Positions 22,610-36,900 of a stretch of 64,000 bases of DNA are shown here, in pieces. The stretch's first letter is position 1. Every line of letters begins with the position of its first letter. Under the pieces are notes generated by a model that saw nothing but the letters and a program-made list of their open reading frames with translations, had not been told where the DNA came from and did no database searches. The translations under genes and the position numbers were made by a program. The DNA comes from Nematostella vectensis. Lineage: Eukaryota > Cnidaria > Anthozoa > Actiniaria > Edwardsiidae. The stretch is taken from NCBI RefSeq assembly GCF_932526225.1, contig NC_064043.1, positions 5,261,501 to 5,325,500 on the forward strand. Reading direction: 5' to 3'.

Positions 22610-24900
22610 CTACCTGCCTGCCGAGATAAATCTGCGATTCCTGGGCCTGCAAACGAGAGAATTGGCATAAGTACGGTTCGGCCACATCTGACACTGCATA
22701 CAGCCCAGCATCAGATAACGACATTAATCTTGTCTCTACTTCTCATTCTCGCAAACTCTAATACCGACATTAACGGGCGTTGAGTGGTAAATGGTAAATC
22801 CGGGGATTTCAGAAAATTGTATTTATTTTCCCTCATTATAGAAGTTATCTATATACTGACCATGCCAACCTCCTTCCCGTGCCCATAAAAAAATTCCAAG
22901 GTGTCTTCCCCTGATGTTTATCGAAACTTGTTCATCACCGATCGAACTATCAGTGAGCATGGCAAGTGAGGGATACTCTTCAAAGCCGATTTTTTCTAGG
23001 GCAGAAAACGGAGACAGAGAAGGAAGCGGAGGCACGACATACTGACGCGTGCGTGAACATCAAAGCGAAGAAAGCTGAGAAAAAAGTACGAACGGTTCCT
23101 TTTCTTTCTTCTCTGCTCACGTCTCCTTCGCGCTTTTCACATGCGCCTGAACGTCGCACGCCTCCGCCCCCTTCTTGTTTCCTTCCTTAGTGAAAAGCTG
23201 GCCCTACCTTTCGAACAGTGGCTCGGGGCTCTCGAGCGGTCGGGTCATTCCATATTCCTGTAGGGTGCTAAGAAGAGGCGAAAGGTAAGAGAGATGTGAG
23301 TATAAGGAAAATCATACTAGAAATTAAGAAGTCCATTACAAAAAATCTTTTCTCTTTTTAAGTTGGTAGTGTGAATATGGAAGTAGAGCAAGAAGCTCCG
23401 TTTCCATTGCTTACCTTCATAGAAAGAATAGCCGCCACCCAGCGATACATGTCGTCCTTATCTTTGGCGCATAGGAACCTGACGGGGTAAATTAAGATTA
23501 GAATGCGCAAAACACGCCCCTGCCTCTTTCTATTTAGCGCCGCTCCTCGAATAAACGCCGCACTTTGGGCCAAATAAAATGGTTCGACCTCGAATGAGCC
23601 AAACAGCTCCAAAGTATCTATTTCAATTATAATGATGCTATCCTACAAAAGCTTTAATTTTTGCGTAAGTATTTTACTTGGCAGTATCTACTTTGGTGTT
23701 TTCAAGATCATGACACTTTTGTCATCGTTACATTTTTTGATATATCCGATAACGCTCCTGTGATACATCACCGCCCTCAGAATAAGTGTCGAATTTCAGT
23801 CGCAAACAATCGAATAAGGCCCTCAGCGATTCGAAATTTCCTGTCCTCAGCTTTTAGATCTCTTCTACCATTTTAACAAATCTACCGCTTGCATAGTAAA
23901 AAATTTTATTCTCAAATTTTCGAAAACTAGATCGTTTCTCAAAATGGGATATAATTGGCCAAAAAGGCCTATTTATACTTTTACACTTTTCTGCACTAGT
24001 GATTGATGTTATAAAACTGATTATCGTACCTGATGATATTTCCTGATCCCTCTGCCTTCACGACAACAGTAAAGCCACAGCTGTAAAAAAAAAAACGCAC
24101 ATGAACGGGTTCTTGACTTCCGGGCTGTGATCAAATAAAGTCATAGCAGATAGGACAGACATAAAACAAACACATGAACGGGTTCTTGACTTCCGGGCTG
24201 TGATCAAATAAAGTCATAGCAGATAGGGCAAACATACAAAAAAAACATGAATTGGTTCTATTTACTATGAGATGCGGGCAATGACCATACACGACTTATA
24301 AAGATGGAACAGCCATATAAAGCACATGACAGGGTTCTATTTACTATTAGATGCCGGTCATGGCCTTATAAGGCCACAGGATAGCACACAGGTGTTTTTT
24401 TTAGCTAGAGTTGTACCTCGTGTCGACTCCCTTCGTCTGTTTCTCGGCCGGCACGCCTAAATAAACTAGCAGATTGGTAAGCGACCACTGGTCCGTGTCC
24501 GATTTGTCCGACTTGATAGACTTGAAGAAGGACTAGGAATAAAAATAATAAATAAGCGATTCACACAAAACTGTTGACTGTTGTGATTTACACTCAACCA
24601 CTGCTCAACAATCATGAGTTAAAAGAAGACAAATGAGGAACAACCTTATTCAAAATTGCACTCTGAATTTACAGTTATATGTATGACGTCTTATTCTGAC
24701 GTCCATCACTGACGTTCCCCTCCCAGCCTGCCGGACACAGGACACCCACGTCATAAAACGACACACCACAGGCTACCCACCTTACTCTTGTCGACGGCCA
24801 TGTAGCCGTTCTTGAGGATAACATTCAATGGTTTCCAGTCCTTTCTCTTCTCGGGATCCCGCACGTGCAGCATCCCTTCGCGCGTCAATGAGGTGCCAAC
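22610..24900 (-). other. ARAP exons 39-44: C-terminal PH domain and tail
   Basis: Exons 24900-24781, 24532-24417, 24080-24030, 23478-23415, 23257-23208, 22646-22610. Signatures: [20 protein letters not shown], the insert [34 protein letters not shown] and the helix [13 protein letters not shown]. The tail [20 protein letters not shown] ends ...ISAGR-stop. The last small exon is the least certain; phase, acceptor (GCAG) and in-frame stop all fit. Confidence 0.82.
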
Positions 24901-27900
24901 CTGTGGATCAGGGGGGAGGGGAAGGGAGAGTCGAGACACGAACCAGTAAGGGAACGCGAAATGAAAGGAAAGCTTTGTACTCACGAATGGTTGAATGCTC
25001 TCGGCAATGTGATTCGGCTTGATTATCAAGTAGTTGTCCTTGCTCAATTCCCCGAGCTCGCCCCAGCGAATCACGGCCGGTAAGACCTTCTCATGGACTT
25101 GGAATGCACGCTCTGGAATTACCGGATTAACGGAATGAGCTTTTAATACAAGATGCCAGAAAATCCACACAAAACTTTAAAATATCTGAACAGCACACAG
25201 TTCTGACCGAAGACCGACAATTGTTGGCCATTTTTTTATTTTTTTTTATCGACGTCAACTTCTATTTTGTTAAAGATAATCAATTTGTTTTTAACTCTCT
25301 CAAGTCGAAAGTGACCAAGCAAGGCCATGATGTAATGTCGTTGTCATGACTACCCACCTAGGTTTCCCTTTCCAATCACTTCAAAGAGCGCCCAATCTGT
25401 TTCTAGTGCCAGTCCTTTATTGGCAACGACATTCTCGCAAAGCTCCATAGCACTCATAGCATTAGAAACCTGGGACGAGCCAATCAGAACACAAGAGATG
25501 AATCAGAAGATAATAAGACATTTAACCAATCATAATGCAATGTGACAATAAGTCAATAAGTGCATAACAAAGATAAACCAATCAGAATACAACAACAAAT
25601 AAACCAATCATAATAAAACAACAAATAAACGAATTGCAATGCAGCGTGATAATATGAACCAATCACAAGATATCAATGTTATCAAACCAATCGTTATGCA
25701 AGATAACAAGGAGTTTTACCTTCAAAAGACACGGGTTGTCGCTTTTTTGCTCCACGTACACGTCTAGCGTGAATTCCTGGGGCTGTCCAGCGGTCGCACC
25801 CTGATCAGGAACAACACAAAATACGTATTAGAAAACAAGAGCGCTGAATTGTGCGATTTTTACAAAAATCAACTTTAAAAAATAACATTTTTACCTAATA
25901 AGCAACAAGCGAACAAAAGCAAAACATCTTTGATATTTTCAACAAACCTCCCGCAGCTGGGTGATTTTCCTCATCGCGTTTTCCATCAACTGAAAATAGG
26001 ACAGTAGTTAGCGTGACTAGTAACTGACAAAAAAAAACTTATAATGCATGACTGGTAATGCGTGACTGGTAACGCGTGATTGATAAGTCGTGACAGGTTA
26101 TGCGTGACAAGAAATGCGTGACTATTAATGTGCAGCTATCAATGCGTGACTGGTTATTCGTGAATAGCAGGTGTATGGTCATTAGTCACATGACAGGTCA
26201 AAACTAGCCAATCAGAACCGTACCTGGTCTTTAATCAGTTCCTTCTCGCCAACCTGGAATCACAATAGCAGAGCAATGACCGTCACTTTAATCACTTGAT
26301 TATATGGTCATTCCAGCTCATAAAACTTCAAGCAATCCTTACAAATCATTTTCAATATTGGCATCCACCGTTCTATGACCAAATACTATGGTTTGATTTA
26401 GATGGTGCTAACCAGTCGTAAGTATAGGCAAGTCTAATTTGATGTATTGTTTTGTATTATACTCACATCGAAAAGCCACTGGTAGAAGGTAATCATGTCG
26501 CCAATCGTCTTATACTCTTGATTGATTGGACTGTCGTCCATCCGTCCAGTCTTTACAACGAGAAAAACACACATAAAATAAGATAATAATACAGACAGGC
26601 AATCAGGAATAGTTACTCACATTATCGTTGGACATAAGAGTCGGGCCAAAGATCACGGAGATGTTCTCGATTCCCATAAGGTTAACTTGCTGCTCTGCGA
26701 CGACCCTGGTATAATCAGGAATTCAGAGTTATTGGCACAACGACGTTAACTTTCTCTGCACCTGTAACCGCTGAATGAGCGGGACTATGGAGTATTAAAA
26801 AATCACGAACAATGATGAAAATGTTGCTGCTATTTAAAGCCTGCTTTTCACAAGGGAAGGGAACGGAGACGTGGGATGCTTAGGCTCGTGTGAAAATTAG
26901 CGATCCGCTACCTTCCCTTGTGTGAATCGCTACCTTCCCGGAAGAGTATTATTTCTACTTTAAGCATCGAGGGTTGCCCGCTTTGTAATGGGGTAAAGGG
27001 TGGTTCTATCGCCCAGCCCTCGGCGATCCGCCACTAAGACTCACTTGGTGAAGTGACCAATGATCCGTTTGAGCGTATCGTAGTTGACTTTCGGCAGCTG
27101 CTGGATCACGGACTTCATACTGATGAGCTTCGTTTCGTGATCTAGGATCCCTGAAGGACAAATAGTACAAAACAAGCTTAGTATGGCTGGTCGTTAGTGA
27201 TGGATAAAAAAAAACGCTCGCACGTATCCCTTGTACTGGAGGTTGCCGCTCAGACGCGACATGGGCAAAAAAATGCGTGCGCGCCATCGGCTTCGTGAAT
27301 CAAAATCAGGCCTCTTTTTGAAGCTGAGAAAAACTGTTGACTGAAATGTGTTGAGATATGATAGGAAAAGGTCAGTGAAGACAGAAACTTTTTTATGCGG
27401 AGGGCTTTGGGAACGCTCGCTAGATACACTCAAGTGCAACACTTACGAGAGACATCAATGAACCGCTGGTACAGATTGCTGGGAATGACGGGCTCAGGTA
27501 GCTCTCGCAGATACTTCTTCAGGGTTCCCGTGACTTCATTGACGCTGTAATCGTCTAAAGTCAGCATCACGTGACTTGGTGCTGTAGAGCCCAAAGTAAA
27601 TAGGCACCCTTAAAAAACAAACCAAAAGGGGAGGGGGGGGGGGGGGGGCTAGAAAAACCTAATGTTGTCTGGGGGAACTAAAGGTACCTTGATTGAATGC
27701 AAGGGCGAGAGCTCTCATCTTGGCCTGGCTACCAGGCACTCTGTAGATCCCTTCAGCTTGGAGACCTGACAAAACAAAACGTCATATACAATGCCCCGTG
27801 AGGTATGATCTGAAACCACAGGTATCCCATGCCCACGGTTTGTGCACGACCTTCCATTCGTACGCAGAGCCCTTAGAAGATAACGGTCATGTTATGACAC

Positions 27901-30900
27901 TAACAATCAGAGAGCAACAAAAGCAACAGGCCACCAAAACAGCTCAGTTCGTAGTCTAGTGTCCATTCCTCCTCGACGAGTTTGGTTAATTTATGCTTAT
28001 GTTTTGCTTATGCTTACGTCGATCCGGTTCCCACGCGACGTAAGCGTAAGCGGAGACGTAAGATTATCAAAACTTCCCGTTCTTCTTGCGCTTATGTCGA
28101 GCCGGTTCTAACGCGACATAAGGCTCTTACGCTTTCGTCTCCGCTTACGCTTCCGTCGCTCGTGAGAACCAGCCTTTACGAGAGCTTGCTCTCATAAGCG
28201 ACCACTGAGCGCCAAAAACTTGAACAATAGGTGGTGGTCGCTTACGGGAGCTTAATTAAAATAAAATCTAAAAGTTATTGTGATAATAACGAAGCTGCAA
28301 TATTTTGGTTTAATGCTTGATTTTAAAACTAGGTATTTGACTCATCATGAGAGTGAGTTGTTTTATTTAATAGCAATTAATTATACGCAAAGTAGCCCGT
28401 TATGCTCGTTTATATCGACGACTTTTCTTCATGACAATACTCTATGCGTCTACGACTATCTTTTTAATCATGGAGCTCGAAAGGGAAAAAAGATTCCTTG
28501 CATTTATACATTTTCTGGAGACAAAGAAATTCTTTCATGGTTGCCTACTGGAAAGGCAGCTTTTGTGAAACATCACAACATTTCCACTTAATATGTGATA
28601 TCAGCATGATTTGGATATGATGTTTATCAGGTGTTGACTGTTGTAAAGCCAAAAATCATTGTGGTCACTTACGAGAGCTTGAAAATAAAAGAAAATCTCA
28701 GTTGGTGGTTTGAAATTGTGGTCGTTAACGGAGCTGGTCGCACCGATAAGTTGGTCGCTTACGAGAGCTTAGAATTACAGAGTTTGTGTGACAATTCAAT
28801 CGGTGATTCGTGATCGTGGGCGAAATCGGAGCTGGTCGCTTAAGAGAGCGGTCACTCAGAGAGCTTCGACTGTATATTGGATCGCGTACGTACGCCCCGA
28901 ATTGTTCTAGTGTTTTTGTGTAATGCGCGGTCACGTGGAAAAATGTCAATAAGACGTCATTCCATTTTATTATTGCTCGTGATTAGAAAAAAAAGACACA
29001 AATTCATTTAAACTTGGGTTATTATTCTATACCCATTTGAGTTTAATCGCATTAATATTTCTTGCTAAGTTAAGCTATAAAGGTAAATTGGCTGTGAAAG
29101 GCTCTCACAGGGGGACTTGAGGGGAGATTTTTTTTGTTCCAAAAAGTAAAAGGCCCTGTTTCCGCTAAGCTAGCGTTTCCCAAACTTTAAAATACAAAGA
29201 AAAAGCTGCTCGTATGCGTTTTTTTCTTTATTCTTATATTTTTTTTTCTTTAAATCTTCAATTAATTAAAGTGTTGTAATTGTAAGAGGTAGGGTGGGGG
29301 TGCTGGGGGGGGGTGGGGGGCTAGGGGTGGGGGCGCGTACATCCCCCTCCTCGTATTGAGTAATCGCCGAATCCTTTTTGCATAATACCTATTCTCTCTC
29401 AGCTAGATCTAGATAAGCACATAATTTTAACAGAGAAATTCGGGTGGATCGCCTGCGATCGTGTGTTATCATTTGGAAATTAGCCTTTAGACCTCAAACA
29501 CAACAGCAAGCTCACATATGTAATAAGCATCGTACACCAGCGGATGCACGATGCCTATGGCACGAGTGACTTCCTCGGTGAGCTGCTCCAAGTGTGCCTC
29601 GTGTCTCGCCACATCGATTGCAGACACTTCATCAACCTCATCGTCTAGCGTCTTTTTGGAAGCTAGGCGAGAAAAAAACCCTGCAATCTGATTTGCAGTT
29701 AGAAAATCTGCAAAATCAAAAAGCCTCCTGCCATTTGAATCCTTCGCGATCATCATGGAACGAGCAACAGAGGCAGGGTCCGACTTTTTGCCTGTAGCCT
29801 CTCCGAGCTTGAACTTGGAGGTCAGGTACTTTCTTTGGTTATCTGTGAATCGCTTACGTTTTACTTGATTTTCCTTTAGAGCTCAACCCATTCTTAGTTT
29901 CACTCTTTCTGTTTGCGCAGAATGCATCTCTAGCACCGGTACAGGTGTTGCTCCTTGACCCTCTAGCTGATTTGCGTATACAAGCGCAGCCTTGTCAAAA
30001 AGCGTCTCCTTTTGTAGCACGCGAGTGATTTGCCGCAGTCTATGTGGCGCACTATGGATGAATGTCTTAGAAATGTCCTTGTACATCCATCTTCAGGACA
30101 GTGGAAAAGGGCTGTTGCTGACTCTTGATGGACATTCGAAGGACGTCGATGGACATTCGGGTGTTACTCGGGTGATATCGGAGCCAGTAGTCGGTTGACG
30201 GCGCGGAGCCAAACCCACTCCCACGTACTTTGGCTACCACTAAGGAAGGGAGATTTTCTTGGGAAGGAGCGACCTGGCTTCTCGGTTGTATAACCTTACC
30301 GGGGCCAACGTCGTACGCCCTCCAAACGCAAAAGCCCTCTGTGGAATTCTCGATGTTGGAGATTGAGCTAACGCCGTCTATCTTGAAGGCAGATGTAACT
30401 GTTGGAGCTGAAACCGACTCACATAGAGTGACACTGAGAGACTACACCACCAGCAGACGTCATCGCTTCGAACATCTGTTCCGCTGTCTCTACGTCATTT
30501 CCTGCGTTCAGAAAGATGTTCATATGGGACTTGATTGAGGCGGCCTTCCTATCACAGGCCCCTTTGCCTCCTTGGGGGTCTGAGAAATCGAGACGCTTAA
30601 TCGCCACGCCGTGTCGTTGGCCTACAACGCTGGAGCAAACTATGGTTGGTCCGCTGTGGTAGCCGCCAGCGTTATCTTGGCGGTAATAGATGGTTGTGAG
30701 GCATGGCATGATGGTCTTCAGTTGCTTGACAACATCGTCCATAACTGCAAGGACAGCTCGATCTCACCCTCCACTCTTCTAACTGCGACGTTAATGCGCC
30801 AAGGAATACCGCGTTTACCAAACCAGTCTGTTTGGCTCTCGCGATATTTGCTGGGCAAATACTTCATAGCACAGTCCGGTGAGACAAGGATAGAATTCTC

Positions 30901-33900
30901 GTCTAGACCTCCAAGGAGATCAAGGCGGGGCAAATCCTGATGAATCGAACGTAGAATGTGAGATTTCCAGGAAGAGATGTCGTTCGTCGCTAGTTTAAAC
31001 ACAAACTGAAGTTATTCTCCCATATCATCAGACAGGTTTTCGAGCTGCGACTTCAGAGCTTGGTCGATTTCTTCAAGAGTTGAACTTAGAAGCTCACACC
31101 GATCGCAGCCGTTGTCATGGTCGTGCTGACATCTTTGTCTGAAAGCAGCATCTTTGGGATCGCTCAGCGCAAAGACCCGGCAGTGATCCGCTACAGTTGA
31201 ACTCTCACTAACATGCACCTGTAGGGAAAACAATGACGCTAAGTCGGGTCAAGTCGAGTAATGAGCAGGGTATCATAAGTCAGACGCATAACTACAAATT
31301 TTGGTCTGATGGCGATAGAGATTGTTTTCTTTTTATTTTCGAGATTACACACGCTAGAGAATGTAGTGTGCAGCTATAATAAAGGGGAGGGGGACCAGGG
31401 AAGTAAAATATTTTGGAACTGAAATTCAAAAATTTACCTCCCGCAATTTGTTTCATGTTGGCGCCCTTTTTTTCTTTGGCCGTTCCCCCTCGAGAAATCC
31501 TTCAATACATGCTCGAAATTATTTTACTGTTTGCATCTGTCTAGTACAATTAAACCCGCCTTATAATCGGTCTTGAGGTGGCGCTTTACTTCACGAAGCC
31601 GACTTTGAACGTCTTTTGCCCAGTCCATTCCCTTACCTGCGTCGCCCAGTTTCTCGGTAACCTCTGCAAGTTCCTCAAAGGCTTCTGCACCAGTCGAACT
31701 AACGTAGTCAAGCCCTTGGAGTGACTTACGCGTAGAGGCTGTACAAACGGAGAGAACACGCAGACAGGTGCTCCGACTAAATCCAGACTCTTTGCAGTAC
31801 GCTAGGTACTGCTGTGAAATTATCTCTGGGATCACTGTCCTTATTACGTTAGGGACCTTGATTGTGGCTTTACTGCTTAGAGTTATCGTTCGCTAACCAA
31901 ACGGTAGATCTTGCATGAGATGGGAACTTGTGATAAACATTATGAAGTGCTCGATCTTCTGGATTGAAATGTCTTGACGGGGGCCTCTTTTGTGCTCTAC
32001 TGGTGCACCTCTACCATAGGTGATGCAGTAACGCTTGGCTTCGGTGTAGCAGTGTTGACTGAGGTCTGGGATACAGCGGACGATTTTCTTAAACCGCACT
32101 TTGTCAGCCATTATGGAAGTGATGACATCATTTCTCGGAAAAGTGGTTCAGTCTCTTCGGGGCTGATGTCCTGAACTGCAGCTGCGACTGCCTGGCTAAC
32201 TTTTAGACAGTAGTACCCTCTTGTTCTGCCACTCACATTTTCCCACGGAGTCTTTAGCTGTGAACGCACCGGACTGACATCTCTCGGCTGAAGATAGCAG
32301 TTGAGCGCAGCAAGGGCAGGCTTGGTGTTTTTTACCACAACCTCTTCGTCACCACTAGAATCACTCGGTTGATATAAACTTCGACCAGGGGTGACTGAGG
32401 GAGTACTCTGGGGAACTGTATCCTAAATTAAGAGGTTGCACGCCTAAGTAGACTTCAAACAAATACAAGCAAAAAGGCATAACCCTATATTTGCCTCAGA
32501 TGCGGACGAATCATAATGCACCATAACCCCCCTACCCCTACCCCTTTTCTTTCTCATTTGACCGGGGTAAAGAAGAAGATGAAACGTAATATATTCTGCC
32601 CGGATGGGGGGGGGGACCCTCCAAAAAAGTAGACGGCCATCTCTTAAGGTTATAAATTCCTTCGACCACACCCAATTTGCTATCTCTTAGAGGGGTAAGA
32701 ATGTCTGTTGACCACGCCCAAAGTGCCTAGGGTACTAGGGTTAAAATTGATTTTGCCGACGATCACCCCCGAAAGTTCCCCCCGGGATATTTTGCATTAA
32801 GCAACACAAAGAAAAGCAAGCAGGTAAACTTACAAAAGAAATGCTGGCAAAGCTCCTGGTAACGTCATCGATACGTGCACGGAGATGAGTGGACTCGCTC
32901 TTGCCCTGAAGCAGACGTGAAGCGATCGTCTCTCACACCTGTACAATAAAAGAGTGAATAATAAAAGAAGTTCTAGTAAATTTGCATTGCGAAAAATCTG
33001 GTAAATATCTGTACAACTCCCTATTTGCAAAGGACTTTCAACCTTCCCAGGGAACTTTCGCTTTGGAAATTTGCCGGACAAAGGAAGAGGTTTTTCCTTG
33101 GATATCGGCACTCAACGACCTCTATCTCCCGGAACTTTCTATTAACTCCGTGGAGAGGTGTATATTTATATAATACATTGGGAGAAAATAATAGTACGGC
33201 AAAAAATGTTGCTTCAAATGTTGGAAAACTTTCAGTTTGCATGCAACAGAGACCATGTGTGAAATTTCATGTGCGCTTTTGCGTTTCGTGGATTTCGTGT
33301 AATAACGTGTAATTTTGGGACTCTGCTTTGTAATCGTTGACAAAGAGTGTAAAGACTGGAGCTAAATAGCTTGATTTATGTGGTCATTTTGACATCAATA
33401 TGTTGTGAGGACTTACCAGAACCAGCTGGAACAAACACCCCTGTGTATTGCAGAATTGCCTTAGACTCGCGCTTACTGATGCCACGATCTGCCACTCGCT
33501 TGCCAGTATGCTTTGCCAGACCATCTGGAACTCTACATCTGCTAGACCCTCTCCGCCACCCAATTCCAAGCCTTGAACGATGTCCAGGGCAGTGGTCATC
33601 TTCGATGCATTAGGAGGCTTTGCGAAAAGACCCGAAATATCACCGATACCCACACTCCTCGTGTAAGCGGAGACCTTTTTATCGCAATGCGTCAAATAAA
33701 CAGTTTCGGCTTTCGGGTAGCGCTTATCGTGGCCACAAACGCCTCCGCGTAACATAAAAATGAGCATTTGCTATCCATAGTCGCTAGCACGCGCTACATC
33801 ATCCAAGTATTACGATGTCTTTATGCATAAATTAGTGAATCTGTAGGTGTCAATCACAAAGCTCGTTTCCGGCCTTGACTCACAATATCGTCCAGATACC

Positions 33901-36900
33901 CGGTCTTGGCCGCCAATCCAAGTTTGTAACCGTTTTCGGGCACGGTTTATGGTTTCTAAATCATTAGATAATCACTTATTCAGCACAAGGCTGATTGATA
34001 TTTTCAAATATCAAAATAGACATGTGACAGGTTGTTGACAATCCGCACGTGACCACGATCAAAGCTTGTCGCGGCATGAAACGACTTTCATCCAGAATAA
34101 ATGGCTCGTTACTCCACAAATATGGAAACCCTGGACATTGCCTTTGTAGTAGGATGGATATATTGGATAGAAACAAGCTACGTTTGTCTATTTGGAGTGG
34201 ATCACACTAAATTACATTCGACAATTTGTTCATAGTGATTCGTCGATTTGTCAAATGTTGGGCTCAATAAGTATCTTATGACAAAAACCAGGGAAAACGT
34301 TAACCTAAAATTACAGTACAGCAAGGTAAGGCAAAAAATGTTTCTTCTTAGCTCTATTTGCCTTCCCTGCTAGCAGAGGCCTCTTTTCTCTGTATTTCGC
34401 TGGGCTGGAGTTCGCGAGGAAAACTCCAGCCCAGCGAACTCCAGCCCAGCGAAATACAGAGAAAAGAGGCCTCTGCTAGCAGGGAATATTTGCCCAGATT
34501 TCGTGGCTTTCCTTGCACTTTTGAACTCCTTTCTATACTTTGTTTGTCTGCTCTTTGTTTGCGCTTGTTGACCTTATTAGCGCAGATAATGGCGGATAAG
34601 TAGTTGTAATTAGGAGTTTTGAAAGCGCTGGAATTTGGCGATGAGTGAGAGCCCGGAAATAAAAATTATATCTCGATTGAGATAAACACGTGGACTCATC
34701 AGAAAGTCGTTTTTAAAAGGATTTTCGGTTTGACCGGGACGTTTTTTTTCCTCCCGAAAAAATCCTTCAAATCGGCTATTTTGATCAAGCATGATTTTCA
34801 CGAAATAGAACGGCTTTTTGTGCTTCCAATATTTACGCTTGAAGCTAATATTTAGGCTTAATTACTTGTTAGGCATCCTACAATGTATATCCGGTTTCAA
34901 GGTTTCTAAATTTCAGCGTTGCGAAATAGAATTACAAAGGGAAACGAGACCCGATAAATTGAGCGAAAATTGCCCATTTTGACAATTCTCGGGTGGGTGC
35001 AGAAAATTCGTTAAATTTTAGATAAAAAATTAATTAAAGATTAAATAAAACCCAACACCTTAATGAGGATATATTGGAGTACTTTAGGACAAAATTTGAA
35101 GGATTTTGAATTTTGCTCATGTGCCACCTCTTACTGGAGCTTAGTGGAAATCTACTCATAAAGTGTGTAAAGGAGCTACAATATTTATACAAATGAAAAA
35201 AAAAAACAATTTCATAGGAATTCGGGCAGACTGGATTAAAAAAATTGCGTCATCAAACGTACCGTAAGTCTCAATGAACTGCAGGCAGTTCGCCACAATG
35301 TGCGGGATGCCGTCAGACCCGAGTTCTTGCAGGCTGATGTGCACCTTGAACACCTACAAACGGCATGAAATACATCAACAATACATTAACACATGGGGCA
35401 CACATGAATCATAGGCAAGCATACACAAGACACATATGAATCATAGGCACGCATACATAAGACACATATGAATCATAGGCAAGCATACACAAGACACATA
35501 TGAATCATAGGCAAGCATACATAAGACACATGAATCATAAGCAAGCATACATAAGACACATATGAATCATAGGCAAGCATACATAAGACACACATGAATC
35601 ATAGGCACGCATACATAAGACACATATGAATCATAGGCACGCATACATAAGACACATATGAATCATAGGCAAGCATACATAAGACACGTATGAATCATAG
35701 GCAAGCATACATAAGACACATATGAATCATAGGCAAGCATACACAAGACACATATGAATCATAGGCACGCATACACAAGACACATGAATCATAGGCACGC
35801 ATACACAAGACACATGAATCATAGGCAAGCATACATAAGACACATGAATCATAGGCAAGCATACATAAGACACACATGAATCATAGGCAAGCATACATAA
35901 GACACACATGAATCATAGGCAAGCATACACAAGACACACATGAATCATAGGCAAGCATACACAAGACACATGAATCATAAGCAAGCATACATAAGACACA
36001 CATGAGTCATAGGCAAGCATACACAAGACACATGAATCATAGGCAAGCATACACAAGACACATGAATCATAGGCAAGCATACATAAGACACATGAATCAT
36101 AAGCAAGCATACATAAGACACACATGAATCATAGGCACGCATACATAAGACACATATGAATCATAGGCAAGCATACACAAGACACATATGAATCATAGGC
36201 AAGCATACATAAGACACATGAATCATAAGCAAGCATACATAAGACACATATGAATCATAGGCAAGCATACACAAGACACATATGAATCATAGGCAAGCAT
36301 ACACAAGACACATGAATCATAGGCAAGCATACATAAGACACATGAATCATAAGCAAGCATACATAAGACACATATGAATCATAGGCACGCATACATAAGA
36401 CACATATGAATCATAGGCACGCATACATAAGACACATATGAATCATAGGCACGCATACATAAGACACATATGAATCATAGGCAAGCATACATAAGACACG
36501 TATGAATCATAGGCAAGCATACATAAGACACATATGAATCATAGGCAAGCATACACAAGACACATATGAATCATAGGCACGCATACACAAGACACATGAA
36601 TCATAGGCAAGCATACACAAGACACATGAATCATAGGCAAGCATACATAAGACACATATGAATCATAGGCAAGCATACATAAGACACATGAATCATAAGC
36701 AAGCATACATAAGACACACATGAATCATAGGCAAGCATACATAAGACAGACATGAATCATAGGCAAGCATACATAAGACACACATGAATCATAGGCAAGC
36801 ATACATACGACACATATGAATCATAGGCAAGCATACACAAAACACACATGAATCATAGGCAAGCATACATAAGACACATATGAATCATAGGCAAGCATAC

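Larger units (their letters stand above)
25948..35353 (-). other. ARAP exons 28-35: RhoGAP domain
   Basis: Exons 35353-35263, 27765-27688, 27581-27447, 27150-27045, 26705-26621, 26550-26467, 26253-26224, 25989-25948. Block order fits Rho[19 protein letters not shown], then [17 protein letters not shown] with arginine finger R1321, [19 protein letters not shown], and [18 protein letters not shown]. The first intron (27766-35262, 7.5 kb) splits the domain just before the arginine-finger exon. It contains the nested transposase-like pseudogene and the foldback element. Confidence 0.92.

Noticed and set aside
33417-33767. Possible ARAP exon between RhoGAP exons 28 and 29
   Set aside because: ARAP exons 28 and 29 join in phase within the RhoGAP fold without it; its blocks belong to the nested transposon-derived family.
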